From JALOLV01 sp046295175 (GTDB taxonomy: Bacteria; Bacteroidota; Bacteroidia; Cytophagales; Spirosomataceae), in the NCBI GenBank assembly GCA_046295175.1, contig JBKBNY010000001.1, forward strand, positions 124,001 to 188,000: a stretch of 64,000 bases of DNA. The letters run 5' to 3'. This document shows, in pieces, positions 8,304 through 16,141 of this stretch. The notes below the pieces were generated by a model. The model had not been told where the DNA came from and did no database searches. It was given only the letters and a program-made list of their open reading frames with translations. Made by a program: the position numbers and the translations under genes. How positions within the stretch are numbered: the first letter of the stretch is position 1; each line of letters opens with the position of its first letter.

Positions 8304-8915
8304 ATGCAAGAGTTCATTCCACTAACCCCCAACCACAATTATCACATTTATAGCAGAGGCATAAATGGCGAAAAACTCTTTAAAAGCCTGAGTAACTGCA
8401 GTTATTTTTTAAAAAAGTATCATCAATACATTCATCCCGTTGCCGATACTTTAGCCTATTGCCTGATGGGTAATCACTTCCACATATCACTAAGAATAAA
8501 ATCAGTTGACGAGCTAACCCTGACAGGGCTTGAAGCCCTGTCAGGGTTAAAAACTTCAGAAGATTACTCAAAGTTTATAAGTAAGCAGTTCTCAAATCTT
8601 TTCAACTCATATGCCCAAAGTATAAATAAAGCCCATGGTAGAACTGGCGGATTATTTGAAACACCTTTTAAAAGAGAATTAGTTGAAAACGATGGATATC
8701 TCAAACAACTGATTTGTTATATTCACCTCAACCCTATCAAACATAATTTCACCGATAATTTCAGAACATATCCGCATTCATCGTTTCAAAGCATTTTAAG
8801 CGATAAACCTACAAATCTTAGGCGTTTAGAGGTAATTGAATTATTTGGAGGCTCAAATGCGTTTATAGATTATCACGAAGAAAATTTATTGAATAACTTC
8901 GGATTTATAGAATAA
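8304..8915 (+). CDS. REP-associated tyrosine transposase (RAYT, Y1_Tnp)
   Basis: This 203-residue protein has the HUH motif in MGNHFHISLRIK (His about 58 and 60) and a Y-x-HLNP block (LICYIHLNPIKHN), where the catalytic Tyr of IS200-like RAYT proteins is found. RAYTs nick and move REP palindromes but are single-copy and not flanked by insertion-sequence ends. Two palindromes sit here: one inside this coding sequence (8515-8549, encoding residues of about 70-82, LTLTGLEALSGL) and one just after the gene (8939-8989). The reading frame is intact despite the internal palindrome, so the protein is probably functional. Confidence 0.88.
   Translation: MQEFIPLTPNHNYHIYSRGINGEKLFKSLSNCSYFLKKYHQYIHPVADTLAYCLMGNHFHISLRIKSVDELTLTGLEALSGLKTSEDYSKFISKQFSNLFNSYAQSINKAHGRTGGLFETPFKRELVENDGYLKQLICYIHLNPIKHNFTDNFRTYPHSSFQSILSDKPTNLRRLEVIELFGGSNAFIDYHEENLLNNFGFIE
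8515..8549. repeat. REP palindrome inside the RAYT coding sequence
   Basis: Perfect 16-base arms (8515-8530 and 8534-8549) flank a three-base loop TGA. The core is CCCTGACAGGG, shared with the copies at 8939-8989 and 60028-60060. It is read through in frame by the transposase gene, just after the HUH motif. Confidence 0.9.
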
Positions 8916-8938
8916 CAACCTCGTTTTAAGCTCATTTT

Positions 8939-8989
8939 CAAACTTTTAACCCTGACAGGGTTCTGAACCCTGTCAGGGTTAAAAGTTTG
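8939..8989. repeat. REP palindrome downstream of the RAYT gene
   Basis: Perfect 24-base arms (8939-8962 and 8966-8989) flank the three-base loop CTG. It lies between the RAYT stop and the start of the MsbA-like exporter gene and contains the CCCTGACAGGG core. It is also able to form a transcription-blocking hairpin. Confidence 0.92.
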
Positions 8990-9008
8990 GGGCAACGATT
9001 ATAAATAA

Positions 9009-10814
9009 ATGAAAAACTACTTTAGATTACTTTCTTTTGGCCGTCCGTTTGGCAATTTTATTGCTCCATTTCTAATAACATCTATCTTGGCGAGTGTTTT
9101 TGGGGTACTAAATTTCACATTGCTGATTCCGATTCTCAATGTTTTATTCGACCAAACCAAAGAGCAATCAAGCGAGAGCAGCAATGTACTAATCCAGCAA
9201 TTCAATCATTATTTTGAATTATTTCTCAATCAAAATGGCAAACTTGGGGCTTTGCAGTATGTCTGCGGAATGTTAATCGTTTCGGTAATACTTGCCAATA
9301 TTTTCAAGTATTTTAGTATAAGATATCTGGAAGGATTCAAAACCAATATGGTTGCCAATCTTCGTCAATCAGTCTTTGATAATTCTATCAATCTTCATCT
9401 CGGATTTTTCAGCAACGAACGCAAAGGGAATCTTATCTCAAAAATAGTTACTGATGTTCAAGAAGTTGAGAATTCTATTGCCAATACCTTTTCAGCGGCC
9501 ACTAAAGAGTTGTCTTTGTTTATTGCGTATATCTACACTTTGTTTTCAATCTCTTGGAATCTAACCCTTTTTGCCCTTTTGGTGATTCCGATTTCGGGGA
9601 TTTTTATCTCGACATTGGTAAAAAAAATGAAATTTGATGCGGGTGAAGGTCAGCAACGACTGAGCAACCTAATCAGTATCATGGATGAAGCTTTTGGCGG
9701 AATGCGAGTTGTAAAAGGTTTCAATGCCGAAAAGTTTATTACCGATAAATTTAAAACCGAAAATCAAGGATACAAAAATTCTATTTTTTCGTTGGCTGCC
9801 AAACGCGAAATGGCATCTCCGTTTTCGGAGGTCATGGGCGTAAGCATCGTGGCGGGGATTCTGCTCTACGGAGGTAGTTTGGTCCTATCTAATCAGTCTT
9901 CGCTATCGGCATCGGAGTTTATTACTTACATCGCTATTTTTTCGCAGGTAATGCGGCCAGCCAAAGAGATTTCAAATGCTTTCAGTTCGGCTCAAAGAGG
10001 TTTGGCTTCGGGGCAACGAATCTTAGATTTAGTTGATAATCAACCAATTGTACAAGACAAACCAAATCCGATTCAAATCCAAAAGTTTAATTCGGAGATA
10101 AAAGTAAATAATGTTTCGTTTGCTTACGAAGAAGACAAAGAGGTCTTGAAAAACATCAATTTTACGCTTCAAAAAGGCAAAACGATTGCATTGGTTGGTT
10201 CGTCGGGGGGCGGAAAATCCACCATTGCCGATTTGATTCCGAGATTTTATGACCCTACCAATGGGCAAATTTTGATTGATGGACTCGACCTTAGAGATGT
10301 TTCTCAAAAATCACTCCGTAACCTCATGGGAATCGTAACCCAAGAAGCCGTTTTATTCAACGATACGATTCAAAATAATATTTCTTTTGGCAATGAAGTA
10401 GCAGAAGCTGCCATCATTCAAGCCGCTAAAATTGCGAATGCCCACGAATTTATCACCCAACAGCCCGACGGCTACCAAACAGTGATTGGCGACCGAGGAA
10501 CAAAACTTTCGGGCGGCCAACGCCAACGAATCAGCATTGCAAGGGCCATTCTACAAAACCCTCCGATTTTGATTCTCGACGAAGCTACCTCAGCTCTCGA
10601 TACCGAATCAGAGAAATTGGTTCAAGAAGCACTGAGCAATCTTATGAAAAATCGTACTACGCTCGTCATCGCTCATAGACTTAGCACGATTCAGAATGCC
10701 GATGAGATTTTGGTAGTGCATCAAGGGCAAATCATTGAGCGAGGCACGCACGAATCGCTCTTAGGTTTAGAAGACGGATTCTACAGAAAACTAAGCACAA
10801 TGCAAATGCTTTGA
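9009..10814 (+). CDS. ABC exporter with fused permease and ATPase (MsbA-like)
   Basis: This 601-residue half-transporter has six membrane helices in the first 330 residues, with the exporter coupling motifs RQSVFDNSINLHLGFFSNERKGNLISKI and DEAFGGMRVVKGFNAE. The nucleotide-binding domain is C-terminal: Walker A GSSGGGKST (about 395-403), Q-loop VTQEAVLFNDTI, signature LSGGQRQR, Walker B ILILDEATSALD and IAHRLST. Homodimers of this type flip lipids or export drugs and peptides across the inner membrane. Its size and single-chain layout fit MsbA/LmrA-like proteins. A lipid A flipping role is possible but not shown. Confidence 0.9.
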   Translation: MKNYFRLLSFGRPFGNFIAPFLITSILASVFGVLNFTLLIPILNVLFDQTKEQSSESSNVLIQQFNHYFELFLNQNGKLGALQYVCGMLIVSVILANIFKYFSIRYLEGFKTNMVANLRQSVFDNSINLHLGFFSNERKGNLISKIVTDVQEVENSIANTFSAATKELSLFIAYIYTLFSISWNLTLFALLVIPISGIFISTLVKKMKFDAGEGQQRLSNLISIMDEAFGGMRVVKGFNAEKFITDKFKTENQGYKNSIFSLAAKREMASPFSEVMGVSIVAGILLYGGSLVLSNQSSLSASEFITYIAIFSQVMRPAKEISNAFSSAQRGLASGQRILDLVDNQPIVQDKPNPIQIQKFNSEIKVNNVSFAYEEDKEVLKNINFTLQKGKTIALVGSSGGGKSTIADLIPRFYDPTNGQILIDGLDLRDVSQKSLRNLMGIVTQEAVLFNDTIQNNISFGNEVAEAAIIQAAKIANAHEFITQQPDGYQTVIGDRGTKLSGGQRQRISIARAILQNPPILILDEATSALDTESEKLVQEALSNLMKNRTTLVIAHRLSTIQNADEILVVHQGQIIERGTHESLLGLEDGFYRKLSTMQML

Positions 10815-10885
10815 TGCAACAAAAAAATATATTTTATCGTTAAATAGGGGTAGTATCTTCGACGATTGTCATTTACCAACAGAAT

Positions 10886-11116
10886 ATGAAAAAACGAGTT
10901 ATTGTATCAGTTTTTGCGGCTTTTTTGGTTTTGCCTGAGCTATCAGAAGCATCTGTAAATCAAGCATTTACTCAATCAGAAGCCAGCTTTCATACTCTAT
11001 CTTCCAAAAATTTGGGTGGTGGAAAACGGAATAAAAACGGACGTTACCGCAAGAAAAAAGGATTTCTTTGGGGTTTGTTTAAAGGCAAAAATCAGTGCGA
11101 TTGCCCGAAACACTAA
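10886..11116 (+). CDS. Small secreted basic protein, unknown
   Basis: The 76-residue product begins with a signal peptide (MKKRVIVSVFAAFLVLPELSEA). The mature part of about 54 residues has a GGGKRNKNGRYRKKKG stretch and ends in CDCPKH. It matches no family I know. The upstream gap contains TATCTTCG at 10854-10861, a near match to the -7 box, which supports expression. It lies 76 bp ahead of another secreted basic protein, possibly co-expressed. Confidence 0.55.
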   Translation: MKKRVIVSVFAAFLVLPELSEASVNQAFTQSEASFHTLSSKNLGGGKRNKNGRYRKKKGFLWGLFKGKNQCDCPKH

Positions 11117-11191
11117 TTGGTGCTTACTTTTTCATATTCTGATGCAACTATTTATAAATGAAAATCATCTAATAATAAAATCAGAACGAAT

Positions 11192-11695
11192 ATGAAAAAG
11201 AACCTTTTTGCACTATTTCTGATATTGGGACTACTGGTTATTACCGAAACCCAAGCACAACGCCACAGATACAGTTATCGATACCGTCCAAGAGTTTGGG
11301 TTGCTCCGCCGAGAGTTATTGTACCAGCACCATCTTTCAGATTAGGATGGGGCGGCACAAGAGTTTGGGTTACGCCTCCGCCAATCATTATCGGTCGTGG
11401 ACTCGGATGGAGACATTACCACGGACGAGGTGGTAGATGTAACGCACGCTGCCATAGACGATATAACGAAGGCTATAATGACGGTTACGAAGACGGAAGA
11501 TACGACGAAAGACGTGATAATCGCCGCTATGATGACTATGACCGTCGCAGATACGATGACCGCCGCTACGACGACAGACGTTATTATGACAACGACAGGT
11601 ATTACAACCGTAATGAAGATAAAGAAAAGCAACCAGAGACCATCAATACCGATGAGGATATTTATGAGGAGGTTGTAGATACAAGCATAAATTAA
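11192..11695 (+). CDS. Secreted low-complexity Arg/Tyr/Asp-rich protein
   Basis: The 167-residue product has a clear signal peptide (MKKNLFALFLILGLLVITETQA). The mature region has two parts: a Pro/Val/Trp-rich stretch with repeated RVWVxPP and PxVIVPAP/PPIIIG motifs (about 32-75), then a hydrophilic tail of YxDGYEDGRYDERRDNRRYDD-type repeats (about 92-140) and an acidic C-terminus. Similar envelope proteins occur in many Bacteroidota but have no established function. The tail repeats make shadow reading frames on both strands here, which should be ignored. Confidence 0.65.
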   Translation: MKKNLFALFLILGLLVITETQAQRHRYSYRYRPRVWVAPPRVIVPAPSFRLGWGGTRVWVTPPPIIIGRGLGWRHYHGRGGRCNARCHRRYNEGYNDGYEDGRYDERRDNRRYDDYDRRRYDDRRYDDRRYYDNDRYYNRNEDKEKQPETINTDEDIYEEVVDTSIN

Positions 11696-11711
11696 TTAAG
11701 TTTAGGGGATT

Positions 11712-11746
11712 AAAAAAAGCGTCGGAGTTTCTCTGACGCTTTTTTA
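11712..11746. terminator. Bidirectional terminator
   Basis: Stem arms of about 15 bases with one G-T pair and a TTT loop have an A run on the left and a T run on the right. It sits between the convergent low-complexity protein and Uma2 genes. Confidence 0.88.
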
Positions 11747-11747
11747 C

Positions 11748-12335
11748 TTATCTGATTTTATCGGTCTTCACGAATGTTACTTTTCGATAAATTGAGTCGA
11801 AATCTATTATACAATCTCCGATTCGGACTTCCTTGTCTTTTTCGGTGTAATCGTGCAGTAACCATTCGTCTTCGGGAGTACGCTGATAAACTTCAATTTT
11901 TTTCTTTTTTGAAGAAACCAAAATATATTCTCTGACGGTTTCGATTTGTTTGTAACAATCAAATTTTTCGGTTCGGTCAAATAATTCAGTCGAATCAGAC
12001 AAAACTTCGATGATTATCTCAGGATTTTCGAGAACATCTAATCCGTAACGATTAGTCAGAATAGGCTCTTTGCAAACAATCACAACATCCGGAAAAACGT
12101 ATTTATAACATTCGGCCAGATGTACCAACATATCACTGTTTAGCACCAAGCAATCGCCATCCTCCAAGCAATTTCCTAATAATTTAATCAAATTACTCGC
12201 AATGATATTGTGAGGCAATGACGCCCCAGCCATTGCTACGACTTCGCCATCGTGGTATTCGAGTTTTTCTACCGAATCTTTCAACAGTGCGAAATACTCC
12301 TCTTCTGTTACATAAACCCCAATTTGGTTTTGCAT
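11748..12335 (-). CDS. Uma2-family (DUF820) putative restriction-endonuclease-like protein
   Basis: This 195-residue protein has the Uma2 pattern. An N-terminal helix (YVTEEEYFALLKDSVEKLEYHDGEVVAMAGAS) with the YxDGE signature is followed by a PD-(D/E)xK-like core with FPDVVIVC and NPEIIIEVLSDSTELFDRTEKFDCYKQI, where the E-V-L-S-x-S motif and downstream Lys are the expected active-site region. These proteins are abundant in cyanobacteria and Bacteroidota. Their substrate is unknown; nuclease activity is inferred from the fold. It lies alone upstream of a terminator. Confidence 0.82.
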   Translation of the reverse strand: MQNQIGVYVTEEEYFALLKDSVEKLEYHDGEVVAMAGASLPHNIIASNLIKLLGNCLEDGDCLVLNSDMLVHLAECYKYVFPDVVIVCKEPILTNRYGLDVLENPEIIIEVLSDSTELFDRTEKFDCYKQIETVREYILVSSKKKKIEVYQRTPEDEWLLHDYTEKDKEVRIGDCIIDFDSIYRKVTFVKTDKIR

Positions 12336-12378
12336 AAATTTTGGATTTTAATCAAATTTACACATTTCCGTCAGTAAA

Positions 12379-13398
12379 TCAATATGACTTAACGGTTTCG
12401 ATAAAGCATTTTACCTTCTGTGGGTCGGTGTCGGGATAAACCCCATGTCCAAGGTTAGCGATGTAACGCTGGGTTCCGAAAGTCTTAATCATCTTTTTGG
12501 TTTGCTTCTCAATCTCTTTGTAAGGTGCGTATAATACACACGGGTCGAGATTGCCTTGCAGGGTTTTGTTTGGAATCATCTTGCGAGATTCTTTGATGTC
12601 CATGTTCCAGTCTAATCCTACAACATCGCAATTCAATTTCGACATTTCCTTACGAGCAAAAAACGCCCCTTTGGCAAAGACCGTTACTGGTACTTCGTTT
12701 ATGGCATCGCAGATTTGTGCAATGTAAGGCAAAGAAAATTTACGGTATTGCTCTGGCGATAAAATACCCGCCCAAGAATCGAAGATTTGAACCAAATCGG
12801 CACCATGACGAACCTGTGCTTTGAGGTATTCGATGGTACTATCGGTAATTTTTTGGAGAAGTGTATGAGCCATTTTCGGGTTAGAAAACATCATTTTCTT
12901 AGCTACCGAGAATGTCTTTGAGCCTTTGCCTTCTACCATGTAGCAATAAATCGTAAACGGAGCCCCCGCAAAACCAATGAGAGGTACTCGTCCGTTTAGT
13001 TCTTTTTTGACAATATCAATTGCACTCAAAACGTAGCCTAAATCGGTTTCAGCATCGCTTACTTTGAGAGCATCAACATCTTTTTGTGTTTTGATAACTT
13101 TCGGAAAAATCGGTCCTTTGGCTTCGACCATTTCGTACGGTAAACCCATCGCTTCGGGAATCACCAGAATATCCGAAAAAATAATGGCGGCATCAACCCC
13201 AAGAATATCAACTGGCTGGATTGTTACCTCGGCGGCCATTTCGGGAGTGGTTGCCAATTTTATAAAACTTCCTGCTTTTTCTCTTACCGCACGGTATTCA
13301 GGCAAGATTCGACCCGCTTGACGCATCATCCAAACTGGTACTCGCTCAACCTCCTCGCCCTTTGCGGCACGAATCAATAAATCATTTTGTAATTTCAT
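12379..13398 (-). CDS. hemE: Uroporphyrinogen decarboxylase
   Basis: This 339-residue protein is full length. It contains the signature PVWMMRQAGRILPEYR (about 21-36) with the substrate-binding Arg residues, FSDILVIPEAMG with the catalytic Asp, GFAGAPFTIYCYMVEGKGSK, and the C-terminal GNLDPCVLYAPYKEI and NLGHGVYPDTDPQKV. It decarboxylates the four acetate side chains of uroporphyrinogen III to give coproporphyrinogen III in haem synthesis. No other haem genes are adjacent. The next upstream gene stops 79 bp away, so it may have its own promoter. Confidence 0.96.
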   Translation of the reverse strand: MKLQNDLLIRAAKGEEVERVPVWMMRQAGRILPEYRAVREKAGSFIKLATTPEMAAEVTIQPVDILGVDAAIIFSDILVIPEAMGLPYEMVEAKGPIFPKVIKTQKDVDALKVSDAETDLGYVLSAIDIVKKELNGRVPLIGFAGAPFTIYCYMVEGKGSKTFSVAKKMMFSNPKMAHTLLQKITDSTIEYLKAQVRHGADLVQIFDSWAGILSPEQYRKFSLPYIAQICDAINEVPVTVFAKGAFFARKEMSKLNCDVVGLDWNMDIKESRKMIPNKTLQGNLDPCVLYAPYKEIEKQTKKMIKTFGTQRYIANLGHGVYPDTDPQKVKCFIETVKSY

Positions 13399-13476
13399 AT
13401 CAGAAAATATAAAGGACGTGCAAATGGCACGTCCTGCAAAGTTACGAATATTCTAAAAAATAATCTCTCAACTCTA

Positions 13477-15963
13477 TCAATTAACCATAAACAAAGCATT
13501 GCCAAATAGCAATTTACCATTGTACCAGAAGCCTCTGAAAAGCGGGTTATCTGTTAAATACACGACACTTCCACGACCCATTTGATGAACTCCAAAAATC
13601 AATGTATTTTTCATTTTTTCTTTGGCATTTTTACCACCAAAACCCGTAACGTAGGCGTTATCTTTTACGTAGCCTACATTCCAGCCGTCTTTAAGGTACT
13701 CATAATTATAGGCATCACGCACCAGAGCATGATAATTGCCATCGTAGCCATAAGCAAGCGGATGCGTATTATCAACTTGTACTTTGTAGATTGCCCCCGG
13801 AATCTGCTCCATGATGCTTTCACGCTCACGATTCCCGTAAACACGGAGTTCTTCTTTCTTGTCACTGTCTTTTTTGCGTTTCAATCCCCAGCCTTCTTTA
13901 TCGGCAAAATAATTGGTCGCCGACTCCATTGCAATCACTTTTCCGCCAGCTTGTACCCATTTTTTGAGGGCATCGGCATTCAAAATTCGGTCATAGCTAC
14001 CATCGGCCAAAACCAAAACATCGAATTGGTCGAGTTGGACTCTTCCGAAAGAATTAGCATCGAGCATCGTAATCGGATAATTGATTTGTTGCTCAAAGAA
14101 ATGCCAAACTTCGCCAATAGCCGTTGGAGAAATTCCATCGCCCAAAATTGCTGCAACTCGTGGATTTTCGAGTAGATTGACCGAACTCGAACCAAAATCA
14201 TTTCCGCTCTTCACCATCCCCGACATAACGGGTAAAATATTGATATTCAACCTTTTGGCTTCTTCTTGCACGATTCTATCAAAATTATCTCCCATGCGTT
14301 CGTTATTGGTGCGAGTGATAATTAAGCTACCTACATCAAACTTACGTCCTTCGGTCTCGAAAGCTACCTCGTTAGAACGAACTTTGATTTTCTTTGCCAA
14401 AATAGCCGACAAAAATCTTACATCTTCCATCGTCTTCCACGAAGCTACGTAGGCATAGGGTTTTGCGACTGAGGATTGAGGATTTGGAATTTCTGATTTA
14501 AGACTTTGAGCATTGCCCTGAAACTTATCTTTTGTAGCAAATGCCTTCAAACCATAAGCATACGGCAAAGACCACGTTGTAATATCATAAGTATTTGAAT
14601 CTTCGACCACTGTTTTAGGTTCAAACAAAATCTTGGCAAATGTACCTTTTGGCTGATACGCACTGATAATCAAATCATTAGCTTCGACTTTAAATGATTC
14701 ATCTTTGAGCGATTGATAGCTAAATCCACTCGAAGACGTCTCTTTTTCGGCAAAACCGTAACTAATTTGTAGTTTATCGAGGTGTTTTGTCAATGCCCTA
14801 ACTTTGGCTTCATCGCCTTTGGTTTTTAGTACATACGTTTTATAAACCCCAATAGGATTCGATTTATCAAAAAACTTTGCAAATTCTTCAACTGTTTTGT
14901 CGGCACGGCTCGAAATCGCCTCTAAAGTAGCCATACTTGCCGCAAAATGATGGTCGATACGGTTTCTCAAAGTCAAAGTATCTCCATCTTCTTTAGCAAT
15001 CGCCAAACCTGCACGTCCCGAACCACCCTGTTCGTAGGTCATCCCGATTGCACCATTGTACGACGGATACGTATCGCCATAGCTCGGATACAGCAAATCA
15101 TATTGCTCGTGCGTAAAGTACAACCAATAATTTTTATCGAAATATTTTTTATTGAATTCGCCAATTACCTGCTGAAACTCACGCTGCCAAGAAGTAAGGT
15201 TTTCGTGATAAGGCTTGGCCGATGGCGGAAAATAATACGGATTATTCACTCCCATTTCGTGGAAATCGGCATGAAGATGCGGCATCCAAGAGTTATAGAC
15301 CTTCAATCGTTGCTCGGTTTCTTTTTGTACTTGCCAAGCCCAATCGCGGTTTAGGTCAAACAAATAATGGTTAAATCGTCCGCCTGGCCACGGCTCGTTG
15401 TGTTCGATAGCCGAAGGATTTGCATTGGGCAAATAATTAGCTACTCGATTGTACCATTGCGTATATCTGTCGTATCCATCAGGATTGATACAAGGGTCAA
15501 GAATCACAACCGTGTTTTTTAAGACACCCTGCATTGCGGCATTATTCGGATTCAATAATTCATACAACACCGACGAAACCGTATTGGTACTTACCGATTC
15601 GTTTCCGTGAACATTGTAACTCAACCAAGCAATAGCGGGTACTTTTCCAGTAGCTTTACCGTCTATTAAACCAATATTTTTTAGGTTATTGGTACGAATC
15701 TCTTCGATTTTAGCGAGATTTTCGGGCGACGCCACGATTGCAATCAACAATGGGCGGCCTTCGTTGGTTGTACCGTAATCCACTATTTTGACTTGTTGGG
15801 GGCGTTGTGCCGCTACGTATCTAACATAATCAACAACTCGGTGATGAAATGTAAATTTTGAGCCAATCTTGTATCCCAAAAATTCTTCGGGCGATTGTAG
15901 GGTTTGGGCTTGTAGTTTTGTAATGAATAGACAAAACAGAATAATTGAAAAGATTCTCTGCAT
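13477..15963 (-). CDS. Secreted M14-family zinc carboxypeptidase
   Basis: The 828-residue protein has a signal peptide (MQRIFSIILFCLFITKLQA). The peptidase domain covers about residues 40-380: zinc ligands in SYNVHGNESVSTN (HxxE), a substrate Arg region around FNHYLFDLNRDWAWQVQKETEQR, third zinc His in HLHADFHEMG, and the likely catalytic Glu in GMTYEQGGSGRAG. The remaining 450 residues form a C-terminal region with a class I glutamine-amidotransferase-like look (NINILPVMSGMV..., DVLVLADGSYDRIL). Typical secreted M14 peptidases of Bacteroidota share this size. Repeat-like DNA at about 14467-14512 is read in frame as a linker (LKSEIPNPQSSVAK). Confidence 0.88.
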   Translation of the reverse strand: MQRIFSIILFCLFITKLQAQTLQSPEEFLGYKIGSKFTFHHRVVDYVRYVAAQRPQQVKIVDYGTTNEGRPLLIAIVASPENLAKIEEIRTNNLKNIGLIDGKATGKVPAIAWLSYNVHGNESVSTNTVSSVLYELLNPNNAAMQGVLKNTVVILDPCINPDGYDRYTQWYNRVANYLPNANPSAIEHNEPWPGGRFNHYLFDLNRDWAWQVQKETEQRLKVYNSWMPHLHADFHEMGVNNPYYFPPSAKPYHENLTSWQREFQQVIGEFNKKYFDKNYWLYFTHEQYDLLYPSYGDTYPSYNGAIGMTYEQGGSGRAGLAIAKEDGDTLTLRNRIDHHFAASMATLEAISSRADKTVEEFAKFFDKSNPIGVYKTYVLKTKGDEAKVRALTKHLDKLQISYGFAEKETSSSGFSYQSLKDESFKVEANDLIISAYQPKGTFAKILFEPKTVVEDSNTYDITTWSLPYAYGLKAFATKDKFQGNAQSLKSEIPNPQSSVAKPYAYVASWKTMEDVRFLSAILAKKIKVRSNEVAFETEGRKFDVGSLIITRTNNERMGDNFDRIVQEEAKRLNINILPVMSGMVKSGNDFGSSSVNLLENPRVAAILGDGISPTAIGEVWHFFEQQINYPITMLDANSFGRVQLDQFDVLVLADGSYDRILNADALKKWVQAGGKVIAMESATNYFADKEGWGLKRKKDSDKKEELRVYGNRERESIMEQIPGAIYKVQVDNTHPLAYGYDGNYHALVRDAYNYEYLKDGWNVGYVKDNAYVTGFGGKNAKEKMKNTLIFGVHQMGRGSVVYLTDNPLFRGFWYNGKLLFGNALFMVN

Positions 15964-16095
15964 GATGAAGAATTGTGAATGTGTTTTGCTAAAGAATTAA
16001 ATTTGTCAAAGATACATTCAAAGAATCAAGCAGAAAAAAAATTGAGGGAGTTTTGCATGATAACTCAACCAATCAGCAGAATTTGTAGATAAAAT

Positions 16096-16128
16096 AAGCA
16101 GCCAGATGACTCTGGCTGCTTCTAAATC
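16096..16128. terminator. Hairpin terminator after the 16.1-17.7 kb gene
   Basis: Perfect 11-base arms (16096-16106 and 16111-16121) enclose the loop TGAC. It lies downstream of the minus-strand gene ending at 16142 and is followed on that strand by a T-rich stretch. Confidence 0.75.
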
Positions 16129-16141
16129 TTATTGACTAATC

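Noticed and set aside
8304..8915. Insertion sequence of the IS200/IS605 type
   Set aside because: The protein has the RAYT layout, there are no paired left and right ends of an insertion sequence, and REP palindromes are nearby instead.
11470..11610. Possible CRISPR-like tandem repeat
   Set aside because: The repeat units are short, irregular and match codon repeats for Arg-Tyr-Asp; there are no unique spacers or cas genes.
11397..11678. Long alternative frames on both strands over the low-complexity protein gene
   Set aside because: They are by-products of the GAC/CGT/TAC codon repeats of the secreted protein; neither has a plausible start context or family match.
12447..13398. Possible haem operon around hemE
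   Set aside because: Neighbouring genes are a Uma2 protein and a carboxypeptidase; no other haem gene is present.
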